Assembly (NCBI RefSeq): GCF_014236795.1
Contig: NZ_CP049017.1
Span: forward strand, 4,008,001-4,072,000
From: Xanthomonas theicola
GTDB taxonomy: Bacteria; Pseudomonadota; Gammaproteobacteria; Xanthomonadales; Xanthomonadaceae
Direction: 5' to 3'
Length of the DNA: 64,000 nt
Shown: positions 1-9,314 of the stretch, one piece after another
Layout of the letters: every line of letters starts with the position of its first letter
How positions within the stretch are numbered: position 1 is the stretch's first letter
Made by a program: the position numbers and the translations under genes
Notes under the pieces: model-generated
Databases searched by the model: none
Seen by the model: only the letters and a program-made list of their open reading frames with translations
What the model was told of the DNA's origin: nothing

Positions 1-209
1 TCCAGTGCATGATCATGGGCAGGCTGATGCCGCACTGTTGCGCGATCTGCGCGTTGGTCGCTCCCTCGGCGGCCAGCAAGCTGATGCGCGCGCCGTACCA
101 GGGAATGCGGCAGCGAGCGCGAGCGGCGCATCGATTGCAGTTGGGCGCGTTCCTCTTCGGAAGGCGCTATGCGGATGCCGGGGCGGGCCATGAGATTTCC
201 TGTCGCCAT
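1..209 (-). pseudogene. IS630-family transposase, N-terminal fragment, frameshifted
   Basis: The minus strand from ATG at 209 (or 191) reads an N-terminal helix-turn-helix start (MARPGIRIAPSEEERAQLQ) followed by LVRRA. The frame then slips near position 95, after which the other frame continues with ISLLAAEGATNAQIAQQCGI, a typical IS630 winged-helix sequence. The gene runs off the left edge of the window. The frameshift and its position among other transposon remnants mark it as a decayed copy. It is a different IS630 type from the neighbouring element at 265-1223. Confidence 0.7.
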
Positions 210-264
210 GAGGCTATCTCCAAGACCAGCAGATTGATGATAAGTTTCTCGAGGGACAGAACAA

Positions 265-1223
265 CACTAGTCCACTGCGTCATTGACTTGGCACCCATCT
301 GTGTTGACAGATGCGCCATGGGCAAGATGCCTCTAACCGATACCGAACGCGAGCAACTGCTTTCAGCGGCACGCCGCCGTACGGTTCGCGCGGCGGACGT
401 GCGACGCGCAAAATTGATCTTGCTGCTCGGGGACGGTGAATCGCGCGAGGGGATCCTGAGCGCATTGGGTTGCGACTGGCGTTTCATCGCGCATTGGTCG
501 GGACGCTTTCTCAGCGAGCGACTGGCCCGCCTGTACGCTGGCCACCCCGGGCGCGCTCCTGTGCAGCCGCCTGCCGAGTTGGAAGCGCGTGTCCCGAACC
601 GCACCCTCAAGCACGAACCAGCCGACGGCTCGACACACTGGAGCAGCTACACGCTCGCGGCAGAACTGGGCAATGCGTCGGTCTGGGCCGTGCAGCGCAT
701 CTGGCGTAAGCACGGCGTCAAGCCGCAGCGGTTGGAGCGGCGCATGGTCTCCAACGATCCGGCGTTGGAGACCCAGGCAGCCGACGTGATCGGGCTGTAT
801 CTGAAGGGGGGAGACGTGGAGGAGGGCGACCGCAGCCGGAACCGCAACCAGTCCAGGATCTGCGCCCGGGTCGAGCATGTGCTTGCCGTGGTCAAGCGGC
901 TGTGGGGCTTTGCCAAGGTGCGCTATCGCGGGCTGGACGAGCATGCCAACCGCAGCGTTGTGCCCCTTGGGCCGGCGAACCTGTCCCTGGCGCCCGCCCG
1001 GTGGGCGGCATAGCGGCGCCCGGTGGGGCTGCCAAGCCAGCCCGGAGCGCCAAAACGGGGGCGGAGACTGCCAGAAATGGCCTCCCCAGGATCGGTTGAG
1101 CCATCTCGTCAGGCCGTCTGGCCGATGCAGGCGATTGATCAGCGTTGCCTTAGATGCATCTTGCCCATGGCTCATACTGCCGACACAGATGGGGTGCCAA
1201 GTCAATGACGCAGTGGACTAGTG
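265..1223 (+). mobile_element. Decayed IS630-type element with inverted ends, hybrid with IS5 sequence
   Basis: Matching inverted ends are visible: positions 265-296 read CACTAGTCCACTGCGTCATT and onward, and the reverse complement of 1192-1223 reads the same. The homology continues inwards to about 330 and 1150, including the motif GCCATGGGCAAGATG on both arms. The terminal repeat proper probably starts after a TA dinucleotide (268-269 and 1219-1220), as expected for IS630 targets. The interior is only about 0.9 kb and holds a fused, non-functional transposase, so the element cannot move on its own. Its right end lies in the polA stop codon. Confidence 0.75.
318..1013 (+). pseudogene. Hybrid transposase remnant: IS630 N-terminus joined to IS5 C-terminus
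   Basis: The first ~165 codons from ATG 318 resemble the helix-turn-helix half of IS630 transposases (PLTDTEREQLLSAARRRTV; SVWAVQRIWRKHGVKPQRLE). No IS630 DDE catalytic domain follows. From about 815 the reading frame instead continues into the C-terminal end of an IS5-family transposase (ICARVEHVLAVVKRLWGFAK, then VRYRGLDEHANR). The joint is in frame, so the track looks like one open reading frame, but neither half carries a complete catalytic triad. It is inferred to be an IS5 insertion into IS630 followed by deletion. Confidence 0.7.
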
Positions 1224-3995
1224 CGCCTCGTCCCAGTTGTCGCCGGCGCCGCTGTCCACCACCAGCGGCACCTTCAGTTCCGCGGCGCCGGCCATCCGCC
1301 GCGTCACCTCGGGCAGCAGCGTGTCGACGAAATCGACGTCGGCCTCGAACACCAGTTCGTCGTGCACCTGCAAGATCATCAGCGCGCGTTCGCGGTGCTG
1401 CTCCAGCCAGGCGTCCACGCTTGCCATGGCGCGCTTGATGATGTCCGCGGCGGTGCCCTGCATCGGCGCGTTGATCGCGGCGCGCTCGGCGCCGGCGCGC
1501 AGGCCCTGCTGCCTGGCGTTGATGTCGTTCAAGTACAGGCGGCGGCCGAACAGGGTCTCCACGTAGCCCTGGGTGCGCGCCTGCTCGCGCATGCGCTCCA
1601 TGAAGTCGCGCACCCCGGGGTAGCGGCTGAAGTACAGCGCCACGTAGTCCTGCGCCTCGCCGCGGCCGATGCCGAGGTTGCGGGCCAGCCCGAACGCGCT
1701 CATGCCGTACATCAGGCCGAAGTTGATTGCCTTGGCGGCGCGGCGTTCGTTGCCGGTGACCTCCTCGAGCCGGCGCCCGAACACCTCGGCGGCGGTGGCG
1801 CGGTGCACGTCCATGCCGGCGCCGAAGGCGCGCAGCAGGCCCGGGTCCTCGGACAGGTGGGCCATGATCCGCAGTTCGATCTGCGAGTAGTCGCAGGCGA
1901 TCAGCTTGCGCCCGGGCGGGGCGACGAAGGCGCGGCGGATGCGGCGGCCATCGTCGGTACGGATCGGGATGTTCTGCAGGTTCGGGTCGGCCGAGGACAG
2001 CCGCCCGGTGGCGGCGCCGGCCTGGTGGTAGCTGGTGTGCACGCGGCCGGTGTCGGGGTTGATCATCTCCGGCAGCTTGTCGGTATAGGTGCTGCGCAGC
2101 TTGGCCAGACCGCGGTACTCCAGGATCACCCGCGGCAGTTCGTGCTGCTCGGCGATCGCCTCCAGCGCCTCTTCGTTGGTGCTGGGCTGGCCCTTGGGGG
2201 TCTTCAGCAGCGCCGGCAGCTTCAGTTCGTCGAACAGCACCGCCTGCAGCTGCTTGGGCGAATCCAGGTTGAAGGTACGCCCGGCCAGCGCGGTGGCCTT
2301 CTGCTGGGCGGCCAGCATGCGCTGGCTCAGGTCCTGGCTCTGCCTGCGCAGTTCGGCCATGTCCACGCTGACGCCGTTGGCCTCGATCCGCGCCAGCACC
2401 GGCACCAACGGCATCTCGATCTCGCGGTAGACCCGGGCCAGCGCCGGCGCGGCGTCCAGCCGCGCGGACAGCGCGCGGTGCAGACGCAGGGTGATGTCGG
2501 CGTCCTCGGCGGCATAGCCGGTGGCGTCGTCGATGGCCACCTGCGAGAACGCGATCTGCTTGGCGCCCTTGCCGGCCACGTCCTCGTACTTGACCGTCTC
2601 ATAGCCCAGGTAGCGCCGCGCCAGCGAGTCCATGTCGTGGCGGCCGGCGGTGGAGTTGAGCACGAAGCTCTCCAGCATGGTGTCGTCGGCGTAGCCGCGC
2701 ACGTCCACGCCGTGGCGGCGCAGCACGTGCAGGTCGTACTTGCCGTGCTGGCCGACCTTGGACGTGGCCGGGTCCTCGAGCAGCGGCTTCAGTGCGGCCA
2801 GCACCGGCGCCCGGTCCAGTTGCACCGGTGCACCCGGGTAATCGTGGCCCAGCGGCAGGTAGTCGGCACGGCCGGGCTCGATCGCGAAGCTGAGCCCGAC
2901 CAGGTTGGCGCGCATCGCGTCCAGCGCATCGGTCTCGGTGTCGAAGGCGAAGCCGTCGGCCGCGCGCAGGCGCGCGAGCAGGTCCTCGAACTGTTCCGGG
3001 GTCGTGACCGCGGCGTACTCGCCCTTGGCGGCCAGCGCCGGGTCCAGCGTTTCGTCGGCAGGCGCGGCAGCGCGGGCATAGCCGGCGGCGGTGCCGCGCA
3101 GGCTGGGTAAGGCCTCGACGGCCAGGACGGCGCCGGTCGGGGCCGCCACGCCGCCGTCCAGGTCGCGCAGCGCCTGGGTGAAGCCGTAGCGCTGGTACAG
3201 GCCGCGCAGTTGCTCCAGGTCCTGCTCGCGCAGGCCCAGCGTGCGCGGACCGCCGGGCAAGGCCACGTCGGTCTTGATCGTGACCAGTTCGCGGTTCAGC
3301 GGCAGCCGCGCCAGCGCCGCGCGCAGGTGCTCGCCGATCTTGCCCTTGATCGCATCGGCGTTGGCCATCACTGCGTCCAGCGAGCCGTACTCGGCCAGCC
3401 ACTTGGCCGCGGTCTTGGGGCCGCACTTGTCCACGCCCGGCACGTTGTCGATGGCGTCGCCCATCAGCGCCAGCAGGTCCACGATCTGGTTCGGCCACAC
3501 GCCGAACTTCTCCATCACCGCCGCGTCCGAATCCATGCGGCTGCCGCTCATGGTGTTGACCAGCTGCACGCCGGGGCGCACCAGCTGGGCGAAGTCCTTG
3601 TCGCCGGTGGAGATGGTCACCTCCAGGCCGTCGCCGGCGCCCTGCAGGGCCAGCGTGCCGATCACGTCGTCGGCCTCCACGCCGCCCTCGCGCAGAATGG
3701 CGATGCCCAGCGCGTGCACGATCCGGCACATCGGCTCGACCTGCGCGCGCAGTTCGTCAGGCATCGGCGGGCGGTTGGCCTTGTACTGCGCGTACAGGTC
3801 GTCGCGGAAGGTCTTGCCCGGCGCGTCGACCACGAAGGCGACGTACTCCGGGCGCTCCTTCAGGGTGGCGCGCAGCATGTTGACCACGCCGAACAGCGCG
3901 CCGGTGGACTCGCCGGCGGCGTTGGTCAGCGGAGGGAGCGCGTGGAACGCGCGGTACAGGTAACTGGACCCGTCGATCAGGACTAATCGGCTCAT
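1218..3995 (-). CDS. polA: DNA polymerase I
   Basis: This 925-residue protein has the three-domain order of DNA polymerase I: an N-terminal 5'-3' exonuclease (LVLIDGSSYLYRAFHALPPL; GGVEADDVIGTLA), a 3'-5' proofreading domain (FAFDTETDALDAM at about residue 345) and a C-terminal polymerase. The polymerase shows motif A (DYSQIELRIMAHLSEDPG), the O-helix (RRAAKAINFGLMYGMS) and motif C (QVHDELVFEA). It fills gaps in repair and removes Okazaki primers. It ends in the usual DEAH. The TAG stop codon is the junction with the IS630-type element, so the gene stays full length. It is divergent from the lipoprotein gene at 4088 across 92 bp. Confidence 0.98.
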   Translation of the reverse strand: MSRLVLIDGSSYLYRAFHALPPLTNAAGESTGALFGVVNMLRATLKERPEYVAFVVDAPGKTFRDDLYAQYKANRPPMPDELRAQVEPMCRIVHALGIAILREGGVEADDVIGTLALQGAGDGLEVTISTGDKDFAQLVRPGVQLVNTMSGSRMDSDAAVMEKFGVWPNQIVDLLALMGDAIDNVPGVDKCGPKTAAKWLAEYGSLDAVMANADAIKGKIGEHLRAALARLPLNRELVTIKTDVALPGGPRTLGLREQDLEQLRGLYQRYGFTQALRDLDGGVAAPTGAVLAVEALPSLRGTAAGYARAAAPADETLDPALAAKGEYAAVTTPEQFEDLLARLRAADGFAFDTETDALDAMRANLVGLSFAIEPGRADYLPLGHDYPGAPVQLDRAPVLAALKPLLEDPATSKVGQHGKYDLHVLRRHGVDVRGYADDTMLESFVLNSTAGRHDMDSLARRYLGYETVKYEDVAGKGAKQIAFSQVAIDDATGYAAEDADITLRLHRALSARLDAAPALARVYREIEMPLVPVLARIEANGVSVDMAELRRQSQDLSQRMLAAQQKATALAGRTFNLDSPKQLQAVLFDELKLPALLKTPKGQPSTNEEALEAIAEQHELPRVILEYRGLAKLRSTYTDKLPEMINPDTGRVHTSYHQAGAATGRLSSADPNLQNIPIRTDDGRRIRRAFVAPPGRKLIACDYSQIELRIMAHLSEDPGLLRAFGAGMDVHRATAAEVFGRRLEEVTGNERRAAKAINFGLMYGMSAFGLARNLGIGRGEAQDYVALYFSRYPGVRDFMERMREQARTQGYVETLFGRRLYLNDINARQQGLRAGAERAAINAPMQGTAADIIKRAMASVDAWLEQHRERALMILQVHDELVFEADVDFVDTLLPEVTRRMAGAAELKVPLVVDSGAGDNWDEAH

Positions 3996-4087
3996 TGGCC
4001 GATTCTACGCTGCCGTCCTTCGCGCGCCGAACGCGGGCGTGCGGCGCATAATCCGTGGCGACGATGTTGACCGAGGAGAACGTTGCG

Positions 4088-4375
4088 ATGAAAGCCCTGA
4101 TGCTGGTTCCGCTGTTGCTGCTGGCCGGTTGCGCCTCGACCGGCCTCGGCCCGGACGGCGCGCCGATGGACATGCGCGGCGCGGACGTGATCCAGCGCAA
4201 GATGGACAACGGCGACACCGTGGACGAGTACCGGGTGTCCGGCCAGTTGCGCATGGTCAAGGTGACCCCGGCCAACGCCCCGGCCTATTACCTGTACGAC
4301 CAGAATGGCGACGGCCACCTAGACGGCAACAAGGACAACGTGTCGCCGGTGTACTGGAAGCTGTACGGCTGGTGA
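4088..4375 (+). CDS. DUF2782 family lipoprotein
   Basis: A 95-residue protein starting at ATG 4088 rather than the upstream in-frame ATG at 4055, because residues 1-16 (MKALMLVPLLLLAGCAS) then form a perfect lipoprotein signal with the lipobox LAGC. The mature part has the DUF2782 pattern: DTVDEYRVSGQLRMVKVTP followed by APAYYLYDQNGDGHLD. Members of this family sit beside polA in Pseudomonas as well, which supports the call. It is predicted to be anchored in a membrane facing the periplasm; no biochemical role is known. Confidence 0.85.
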   Translation: MKALMLVPLLLLAGCASTGLGPDGAPMDMRGADVIQRKMDNGDTVDEYRVSGQLRMVKVTPANAPAYYLYDQNGDGHLDGNKDNVSPVYWKLYGW

Positions 4376-4540
4376 GGCGGCGATCGCGGTCCTGGGATCG
4401 GCGATCGCGGTCTGCGCCAGCGCCCCCTCGCTGACACGGCATCCGCCGCGGCCGGCGAAGCCAGGAACTTTCCGATGTCGCCGGCCGCCGCCGTGCCTAC
4501 GCGTGCACGCCGCGACGCCGGCCATGCGCCGCGGTTCACC

Positions 4541-4572
4541 GGACCTGCCCGGAGCCGCTCCCGGGCAGGTCC
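4541..4572. terminator. Strong GC hairpin between convergent genes
   Basis: A perfect 12-bp stem, GGACCTGCCCGG at 4541-4552 and its complement at 4561-4572, with an 8-base loop, lies between the convergent DUF2782 and universal stress protein genes. There is no clear T-run, so it may act as a bidirectional transcript end or mRNA stabiliser rather than a textbook intrinsic terminator. Confidence 0.45.
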
Positions 4573-4643
4573 AGTCCGTGCCGTCGCGCCTGCCGCCGCC
4601 GCGTGCGCAGTCCCGACACACCGCTCCCCTGGGAAACCCCGTC

Positions 4644-5090
4644 TCAGCGGATCACCAGCACCGGCACCTGGCTGCGCGCCAGCACCTCGGCCGTCTGGCT
4701 GCCGAGCAACACCCGGCTCATGCCGCGGCGCCCGTGCGAGGTCATCACGATCAGATCGCTGCGGCGCGAGGTCGCGATGTCGTTGATGCCCTCGGCCGCG
4801 TAGCGATCCAGCACATGGCAGCCATGCGCGACCACGCCGGCCGCCGCCGCCGCCGCGAGCGCCGGCGCCAGCACCTTCTGCGCCGCCTCTTCGCGGTCCT
4901 GCCGGTACTCGGGCGTGGCCTCGTAGCCCACGCTCCAGCCCATCGCGTCGTACATGCCCATTGCCCAGGGCTCGGACACCGTGACGATGTCCACTTCCGC
5001 GCCAAGCCTGGCGGCCAGCGCCAAGCCTTGCTGCACGCCCTTGTCAGACAGCTCGGAACCATCGGTCGCAATCAGGATGCGCTGATACAT
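4644..5090 (-). CDS. Universal stress protein UspA family
   Basis: A 148-residue single-domain protein. The N-terminus MYQRILIATDGSELSDKGVQ gives the first strand and the conserved Asp of the nucleotide-binding fold, and the C-terminus has the ATP-binding glycine motif SHGRRGMSRVLLGSQTAEVL. ATG 5090 is chosen because it begins exactly at the domain; the reading frame upstream has no family similarity. Family members bind ATP and respond to starvation or oxidative stress. It is monocistronic. Confidence 0.93.
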   Translation of the reverse strand: MYQRILIATDGSELSDKGVQQGLALAARLGAEVDIVTVSEPWAMGMYDAMGWSVGYEATPEYRQDREEAAQKVLAPALAAAAAAGVVAHGCHVLDRYAAEGINDIATSRRSDLIVMTSHGRRGMSRVLLGSQTAEVLARSQVPVLVIR

Positions 5091-5169
5091 CGGCTTACTC
5101 CGGTAACGCCGCCCGCGGCGGCACGGGCACCATTGCATACCCGGCGTGGACGTCGTGCCTTGACCGGGA

Positions 5170-5730
5170 TCAAATCCCGGAGGATTGCGCCGCTAGCGGC
5201 CGCGCCGGATTGCCGGCCACGCGCGTGCCGGCGGCCACGTCGCGGGCGGCCACGCTGCCGGCGCCGATCACCGCATCGTCGCCGGGCGACCCCGGGGCAG
5301 CACGACCGCCCCGCTGCCGATCCACGCATTGCGGCCGATCGTCAGCGGCCGGCCGAATTGGAGCCCGGCCGCGCGCTGCGCCGCGTCGCGCGGACGATCG
5401 GCCGCATACAGCTGCACCACCGGCCCGATCTGCATGCCGACGCCGATCCGCACCGGCGCCACGTCCAGGATCTCGCAACTGATGTTGAGCAACACCTCCT
5501 CGCCCAGGTGGATGTTGTAGCCGTAGTCGCAATGGAACGGCGGCCGCACCACCGCCCCGCGGCCGGCCATGCCCAACCGCTCGCCCGGTAACGCGTGCCT
5601 CCGCGCCGGTGATTCGGCCAGTGCCGCGTTGTAACGCACCATCCATGCCTTGGCAGCGGGCTGATCGGCCTGCAGTTGCGCGTCGCCGGGGCGATACGCC
5701 GGCAAGCATCTTGCCCTTCTCGCTGCGCAT
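5170..5730 (-). pseudogene. maa: Maltose/sugar O-acetyltransferase, two frameshifts
   Basis: Three segments in two frames together rebuild a left-handed beta-helix acetyltransferase. Frame 1 from ATG 5730 gives MRSEKGKMLAG. Frame 2 gives YRPGDAQLQADQPAAKAWMV through FHCDYGYNIHLGEEVLLNIS and RPLTIGRNAWIGSGAVVLP. The ending returns to frame 1 with GDDAVIGAGSVAARDVAAGT and AGNPARPLA. The hexapeptide repeats and the HCDYGYNI acceptor region identify the Maa/NodL family, which acetylates sugars with acetyl-CoA. Two frameshifts (near 5695 and 5290) make it non-functional as read, unless they are sequence errors. Confidence 0.85.
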
Positions 5731-5879
5731 CGCGCCCTCGCAAACGGTATCGAAGGTGGCGATCATCGCATCGACCACGGCATCCATCTGAATGCTTTAC
5801 GGCGTGGGCAATACGGACAACGACCCGCATGTGCCGCCGTTCACGCCGTCGTGCACGCGGATGAGTCGACGCTCTCCAT

Positions 5880-6735
5880 AAGAACCTGTTCACGATCTTT
5901 CCCGGGTAGTGCAAACTCTGCGGACGCGAACAAAGACGTATCCGAGTGCCATGAGCCGGGAGCGGTTCGAGCAGATCCGCCCCATTCTGGAGCAGGCGCG
6001 CAAGCGTACCAAGCCACGGATCGTGGATCTGTAGGACGTGTGGTGCGCGGTGCTGTACCTGCTGCGCACCGGCTGTCAGTGGCGAGCGCTGCCCAGCGAC
6101 TTCCCGAAGTGGCGCACCGTGCACTGCTACTTTGCCAAGTGGAGCGAACCAGACGATGAAGGAGTGAGCCTGCTGGAGCGGGCGCTCAAAAAATCAGGTT
6201 GGCGCGGCCCGCCAGAGACAGGGGCGCAACGCTTGCAGCACGTTCTTGATCGTGGACGCACAGAGCGTGAAGAACACGGACACGGCCGGCCAGAAGGGTT
6301 ATGACGCGGGCAAGAAGGTCTCGGGGATCAAGCGTCGCATCGCCGTCGATACCCAAGGCCTGCCGCATGCGGTCGCGGTGACGACGGCGGAAGTGACCGA
6401 CCGCAAAGGCGCGCTCCAATCCCTGGATCGTTGCAAGCCGAACCTGGGACACGTGCAAAGCCTGTTGTGCGATAGCGGCTATACCGCAGAACCGTTCGCC
6501 GAAGGCGTACGAGAGATCCTGGGCAAGCAAGTCACGGTGCAGATCGCCAAACGCAGCGAACTGCACACCTTCAAGGTCATGCCCAAGCGCTGGAGCGTCG
6601 AACGCAGCTTTGCGTGGCTGGAAAAGAACCGAAGGCTATGGAAGAACTGCGAGCGCAAGCTCAACACCAGCTTGCAGTTCATCCACCTGGCATGCCTGAC
6701 ACTACTACTACTCAAAAGATCGTGAACAGGTTCTT
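5880..6735 (+). mobile_element. IS5-family insertion sequence (IS427-like group)
   Basis: A 21-bp inverted repeat, AAGAACCTGTTCACGATCTTT at 5880-5900 and its complement at 6715-6735, bounds an 0.86-kb element carrying one transposase region. Flanking bases ...CCATA and TACAG... allow a TA target duplication, common in this group. The ends are intact but the transposase is damaged, so it could move only with help in trans. Confidence 0.85.
5951..6725 (+). pseudogene. IS5-family transposase with nonsense codon and A-tract frameshift
   Basis: From ATG 5951 the frame reads MSRERFEQIRPILEQARKRT then KPRIVDL, hits TAG at 6032, and resumes with DVWCAVLYLLRTGCQWRALP. Related elements have an aromatic residue at the stop, so this looks like a Tyr-to-stop change. 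At a six-A run (6188-6193) the continuation moves to another frame: VGAARQRQGRNACSTFLIVD, then VKNTDTAGQKGYDAGKKVSG and the C-terminal WSVERSFAWLEKNRRLWKNC. Two-frame transposases with slippage are known in this group, but the nonsense codon argues for inactivity. Confidence 0.8.
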
Positions 6736-6765
6736 ACAGTGCACCGGTCCGTTCGCGGCGCGCCC

Positions 6766-6850
6766 CTGTAGGAGCGGTTTCAATCGCGACGAACGCAGCC
6801 GCCAATTGTCCGGCTTCGGCGCCCGGTCAGGGCCGAAGCCCCTCCTACAG
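6766..6850. repeat. REP-like intergenic hairpin element
   Basis: CTGTAGGAG at 6766-6774 is the inverse of CTCCTACAG at 6842-6850, with GCGGTTTCAATCGCGACGAA following the left arm and GGGCCGAAGCCCCTCC before the right arm. The style (TGTAGGAGCGG, 'tcgcgac') matches short palindromic elements scattered between Xanthomonas genes. TACAG-GCACCGG also occurs as a direct repeat at 6735 and 6845. The rest of 6736-6960 shows no gene. Confidence 0.55.
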
Positions 6851-6960
6851 CGCACCGGCCGATGCGACGAGCGCGCTGCGCATCGGCCGCGACGCGGAGC
6901 GCGACCTGCCGCGATCCAAGCCGCGATGGCTGCGTCGCCGGCCGTGCGGTACAGCGGGAT

Positions 6961-7848
6961 TCACGCCGCCTGCAGCGCCCGCTGCGCGTCCTGCCCGGCT
7001 TCGCAATGCACGTACAGCACCGGCATGCCGTGCGCTTCCAGCACCGCGGCCAGTTGCCGCTGCCGCGCCAGATAATGTTCGTAGATCCGCTGCAGACGGT
7101 CGCAGTCCTTCCGGTCGTGGGCGTAGTGCGCGCACCAGCCGGCCGGGTCGAACAACGCCATGCGCACCTCGCCGCCACGGTAGCGCAGCAGCGGCTCGGG
7201 CGGGCTGGCCAGCCACTCTTCCTCGTCCGGTGCCAGCAGCGCGGTCTCGATCAGCGGCCACAGCGGCGCCAGCCCCTGATTGTCGTACTGCATCGACATC
7301 ATCGCCGCCAGGTCGTTGGCCGTCAGGTAGCGCGCATGCTCGATCTGCGCGGCGAACGCCTGCTGCACCAGCAGCGCGGTATCCGGCTGCGCCATGCCTT
7401 GCGCCAGCAGCACGTCCTCCAGCGCCTCGGCGACCGGCGCCAGCGTCTGCGCCGGTCCGCTGAGCAGGAACGGCACCACCCGCAGCGCGCCGCCGAGCAG
7501 CGCGGCGTCGGCCTGGAACGGCAGCGGTACGCTGCCATCGGCATCGGCGCCGAACGCCAGCAGGCGCGGGCCGGCCTTGCGGCCGGGTGCGCGCGCGCTC
7601 AGTTCATCCAGGCGCCGGTGCATCGGCCAGCCCGTGCGCAGCACCTCGGCCGGGTCGAAATGCGCGCCGGCCAGGCTCAGTTCCAGTTCGCGCACCGCCG
7701 GCACCAGCTGCGCCAGGTCGCGGCCGACCTTTTCGGCCAGTTCCGCGGCCACGGCGTGCGGCAGCGCCGCATGCGCCGGGGCGCGCCCGGCAGACAGTTC
7801 CAGGGCGATCACGCCGCGGGCATTCATGTTGGCGATGGCTTGGCTCAT
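6961..7848 (-). CDS. Conserved protein of unknown function (295 aa)
   Basis: The open frame starts at ATG 7848 (MSQAIANMNARGVIALEL); a longer in-frame start at 7878 is possible but lies closer to the divergent fadI promoter region. I do not recognise a domain. The sequence is Ala/Leu-rich with no signal peptide or membrane segment, and ends with a region richer in aromatics (DPAGWCAHYAHDRKDCDRLQ; VLYVHCEAGQD). Codon use looks native. It is divergent from fadI by 104 bp, so shared control is possible, but no function can be assigned. Confidence 0.75.
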   Translation of the reverse strand: MSQAIANMNARGVIALELSAGRAPAHAALPHAVAAELAEKVGRDLAQLVPAVRELELSLAGAHFDPAEVLRTGWPMHRRLDELSARAPGRKAGPRLLAFGADADGSVPLPFQADAALLGGALRVVPFLLSGPAQTLAPVAEALEDVLLAQGMAQPDTALLVQQAFAAQIEHARYLTANDLAAMMSMQYDNQGLAPLWPLIETALLAPDEEEWLASPPEPLLRYRGGEVRMALFDPAGWCAHYAHDRKDCDRLQRIYEHYLARQRQLAAVLEAHGMPVLYVHCEAGQDAQRALQAA

Positions 7849-7952
7849 GGCTTGGCGGTTGGCCCGTCGCGGGCGCAAAGCTACACTCGCTTCATTATGC
7901 CTGCGCTAACGTACAGGCCATGTCCCCGACTCCCCTCGCGCGAGGTAATCCC

Positions 7953-9233
7953 ATGCCAGCAGCCCGTCCCGTCGCCATTCTTGGCGGCGTCCGCATTCCG
8001 TTTTGCCGCCAGAACACGGCGTATGCGGATGTCGGGAATCTTGGCATGTCGGTGCGCACGCTGGGCGCGCTGGTTGAACGCTACGGCCTGCACGGCCAGC
8101 AGCTGGGCGAGGTGGCGATGGGGGCGGTGATCAAGCACTCCAGCGACTGGAACCTGGGCCGCGAGGCGGCGCTGTCGTCGGGGCTGTCGGCGCTGACCCC
8201 GGGCATCACCCTGCAGCGCGCCTGCGGCACCAGCCTGGACAGCATCGTCACCGTGGCCAACAAGATCGCGCTGGGGCAGATCGCGTCGGGCATCGGCGGC
8301 GGTTCTGACACCACTTCCGAGGTGCCGATCGTCTACGCCAAGAAGTTGCGCGCGCGGCTGCTGGCCGCCAATCGTGCCAAGACCACCGGCGTCAAGGTCC
8401 GCGCGCTGGCCCGCGGCTTCAAGTTCGCCGAGCTCAAGCCGGAGTTCCCCGGCGTGGCCGAGCCGCGCACCGGCAAGAGCATGGGCGACCATTGCGAGGA
8501 CATGGCCAAGCAGTGGAACATCTCGCGCGACTCGCAGGATGCCTGGGCGGTGTCCTCTCACAAAAAGCTGGCCGCGGCCTACGAGCGCGGCTTCTTCGCC
8601 AACCTGATCGCGCCGTTCCGCGGCGTGGAGCGCGACAACATCCTGCGTGCCGACACCTCGCTGGAGAAGCTCGCCACGCTGAAGCCGGCGTTCGACAAGG
8701 TCAGCGGCCGCGGCACCCTGACCGCGGCCAATTCCACCCCGCTGACCGACGGCGCGGCGGCGGTGCTGCTGGCCTCGGAGGAATGGGCGCAGGCGCATGG
8801 ACATGTGCCGATGGCCTACCTGCGCGACGCGCAGGTCGCCGCGGTGGACTTCGTGCACGGCGAGGGCCTGTTGATGGCCCCGACCATCGCCGTGCCGGAC
8901 ATGCTCAAGCGCCACGGCTTGAACCTGCAGGATTTCGACATCTACGAAATCCACGAGGCTTTCGCCGCGCAGGTGCTGTGCACGCTGCGCGCCTGGGAGA
9001 GCGAGGACTACTGCCGGACCCGGCTGGGCCTGGATGCGCCGCTGGGGCAGATCGACCCGGCCAAGATCAATCCGCTGGGTTCGTCGCTGGCCACCGGCCA
9101 CCCGTTCGCCGCGACCGGCGCACGCATCGTCGCCACCGTGGCCAAGCAACTGGTGGAGCGCGGCGGCGGCCGCGCGCTGATCTCGATCTGCACCGCCGGC
9201 GGCATGGGCGTGGTGGCGATCGTCGAGCGCTAG
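7953..9233 (+). CDS. fadI: Acetyl-CoA C-acyltransferase (thiolase), FadI type
   Basis: A 426-residue thiolase. The catalytic nucleophile cysteine is in ITLQRACGTSLDS, the active-site His in YEIHEAFAAQ, and the second cysteine in SICTAGGMG; LATGHPFAATGAR is the C-terminal thiolase signature. The length and the inserted loop (KSMGDHCEDMAKQWNISRDS) fit FadI of the anaerobic-type beta-oxidation complex better than FadA. It cleaves 3-ketoacyl-CoA to acetyl-CoA. ATG 7953 is preceded by GAGG at a good distance; an in-frame ATG at 7920 would add 11 residues. No fadJ partner is adjacent. Confidence 0.92.
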   Translation: MPAARPVAILGGVRIPFCRQNTAYADVGNLGMSVRTLGALVERYGLHGQQLGEVAMGAVIKHSSDWNLGREAALSSGLSALTPGITLQRACGTSLDSIVTVANKIALGQIASGIGGGSDTTSEVPIVYAKKLRARLLAANRAKTTGVKVRALARGFKFAELKPEFPGVAEPRTGKSMGDHCEDMAKQWNISRDSQDAWAVSSHKKLAAAYERGFFANLIAPFRGVERDNILRADTSLEKLATLKPAFDKVSGRGTLTAANSTPLTDGAAAVLLASEEWAQAHGHVPMAYLRDAQVAAVDFVHGEGLLMAPTIAVPDMLKRHGLNLQDFDIYEIHEAFAAQVLCTLRAWESEDYCRTRLGLDAPLGQIDPAKINPLGSSLATGHPFAATGARIVATVAKQLVERGGGRALISICTAGGMGVVAIVER

Positions 9234-9314
9234 CCGCGAGCGCACCCCGCCGCGCCACTGCCGGCGGCGCCATCGGCGGTGGCCGGGGCGCGGTTGCGCG
9301 CCTTGCCGGCGGCC

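Noticed and set aside
1221..3110. 629-codon open frame opposite polA
   Set aside because: High-GC antisense shadow of an intact, well-conserved gene; no family similarity or start signal.
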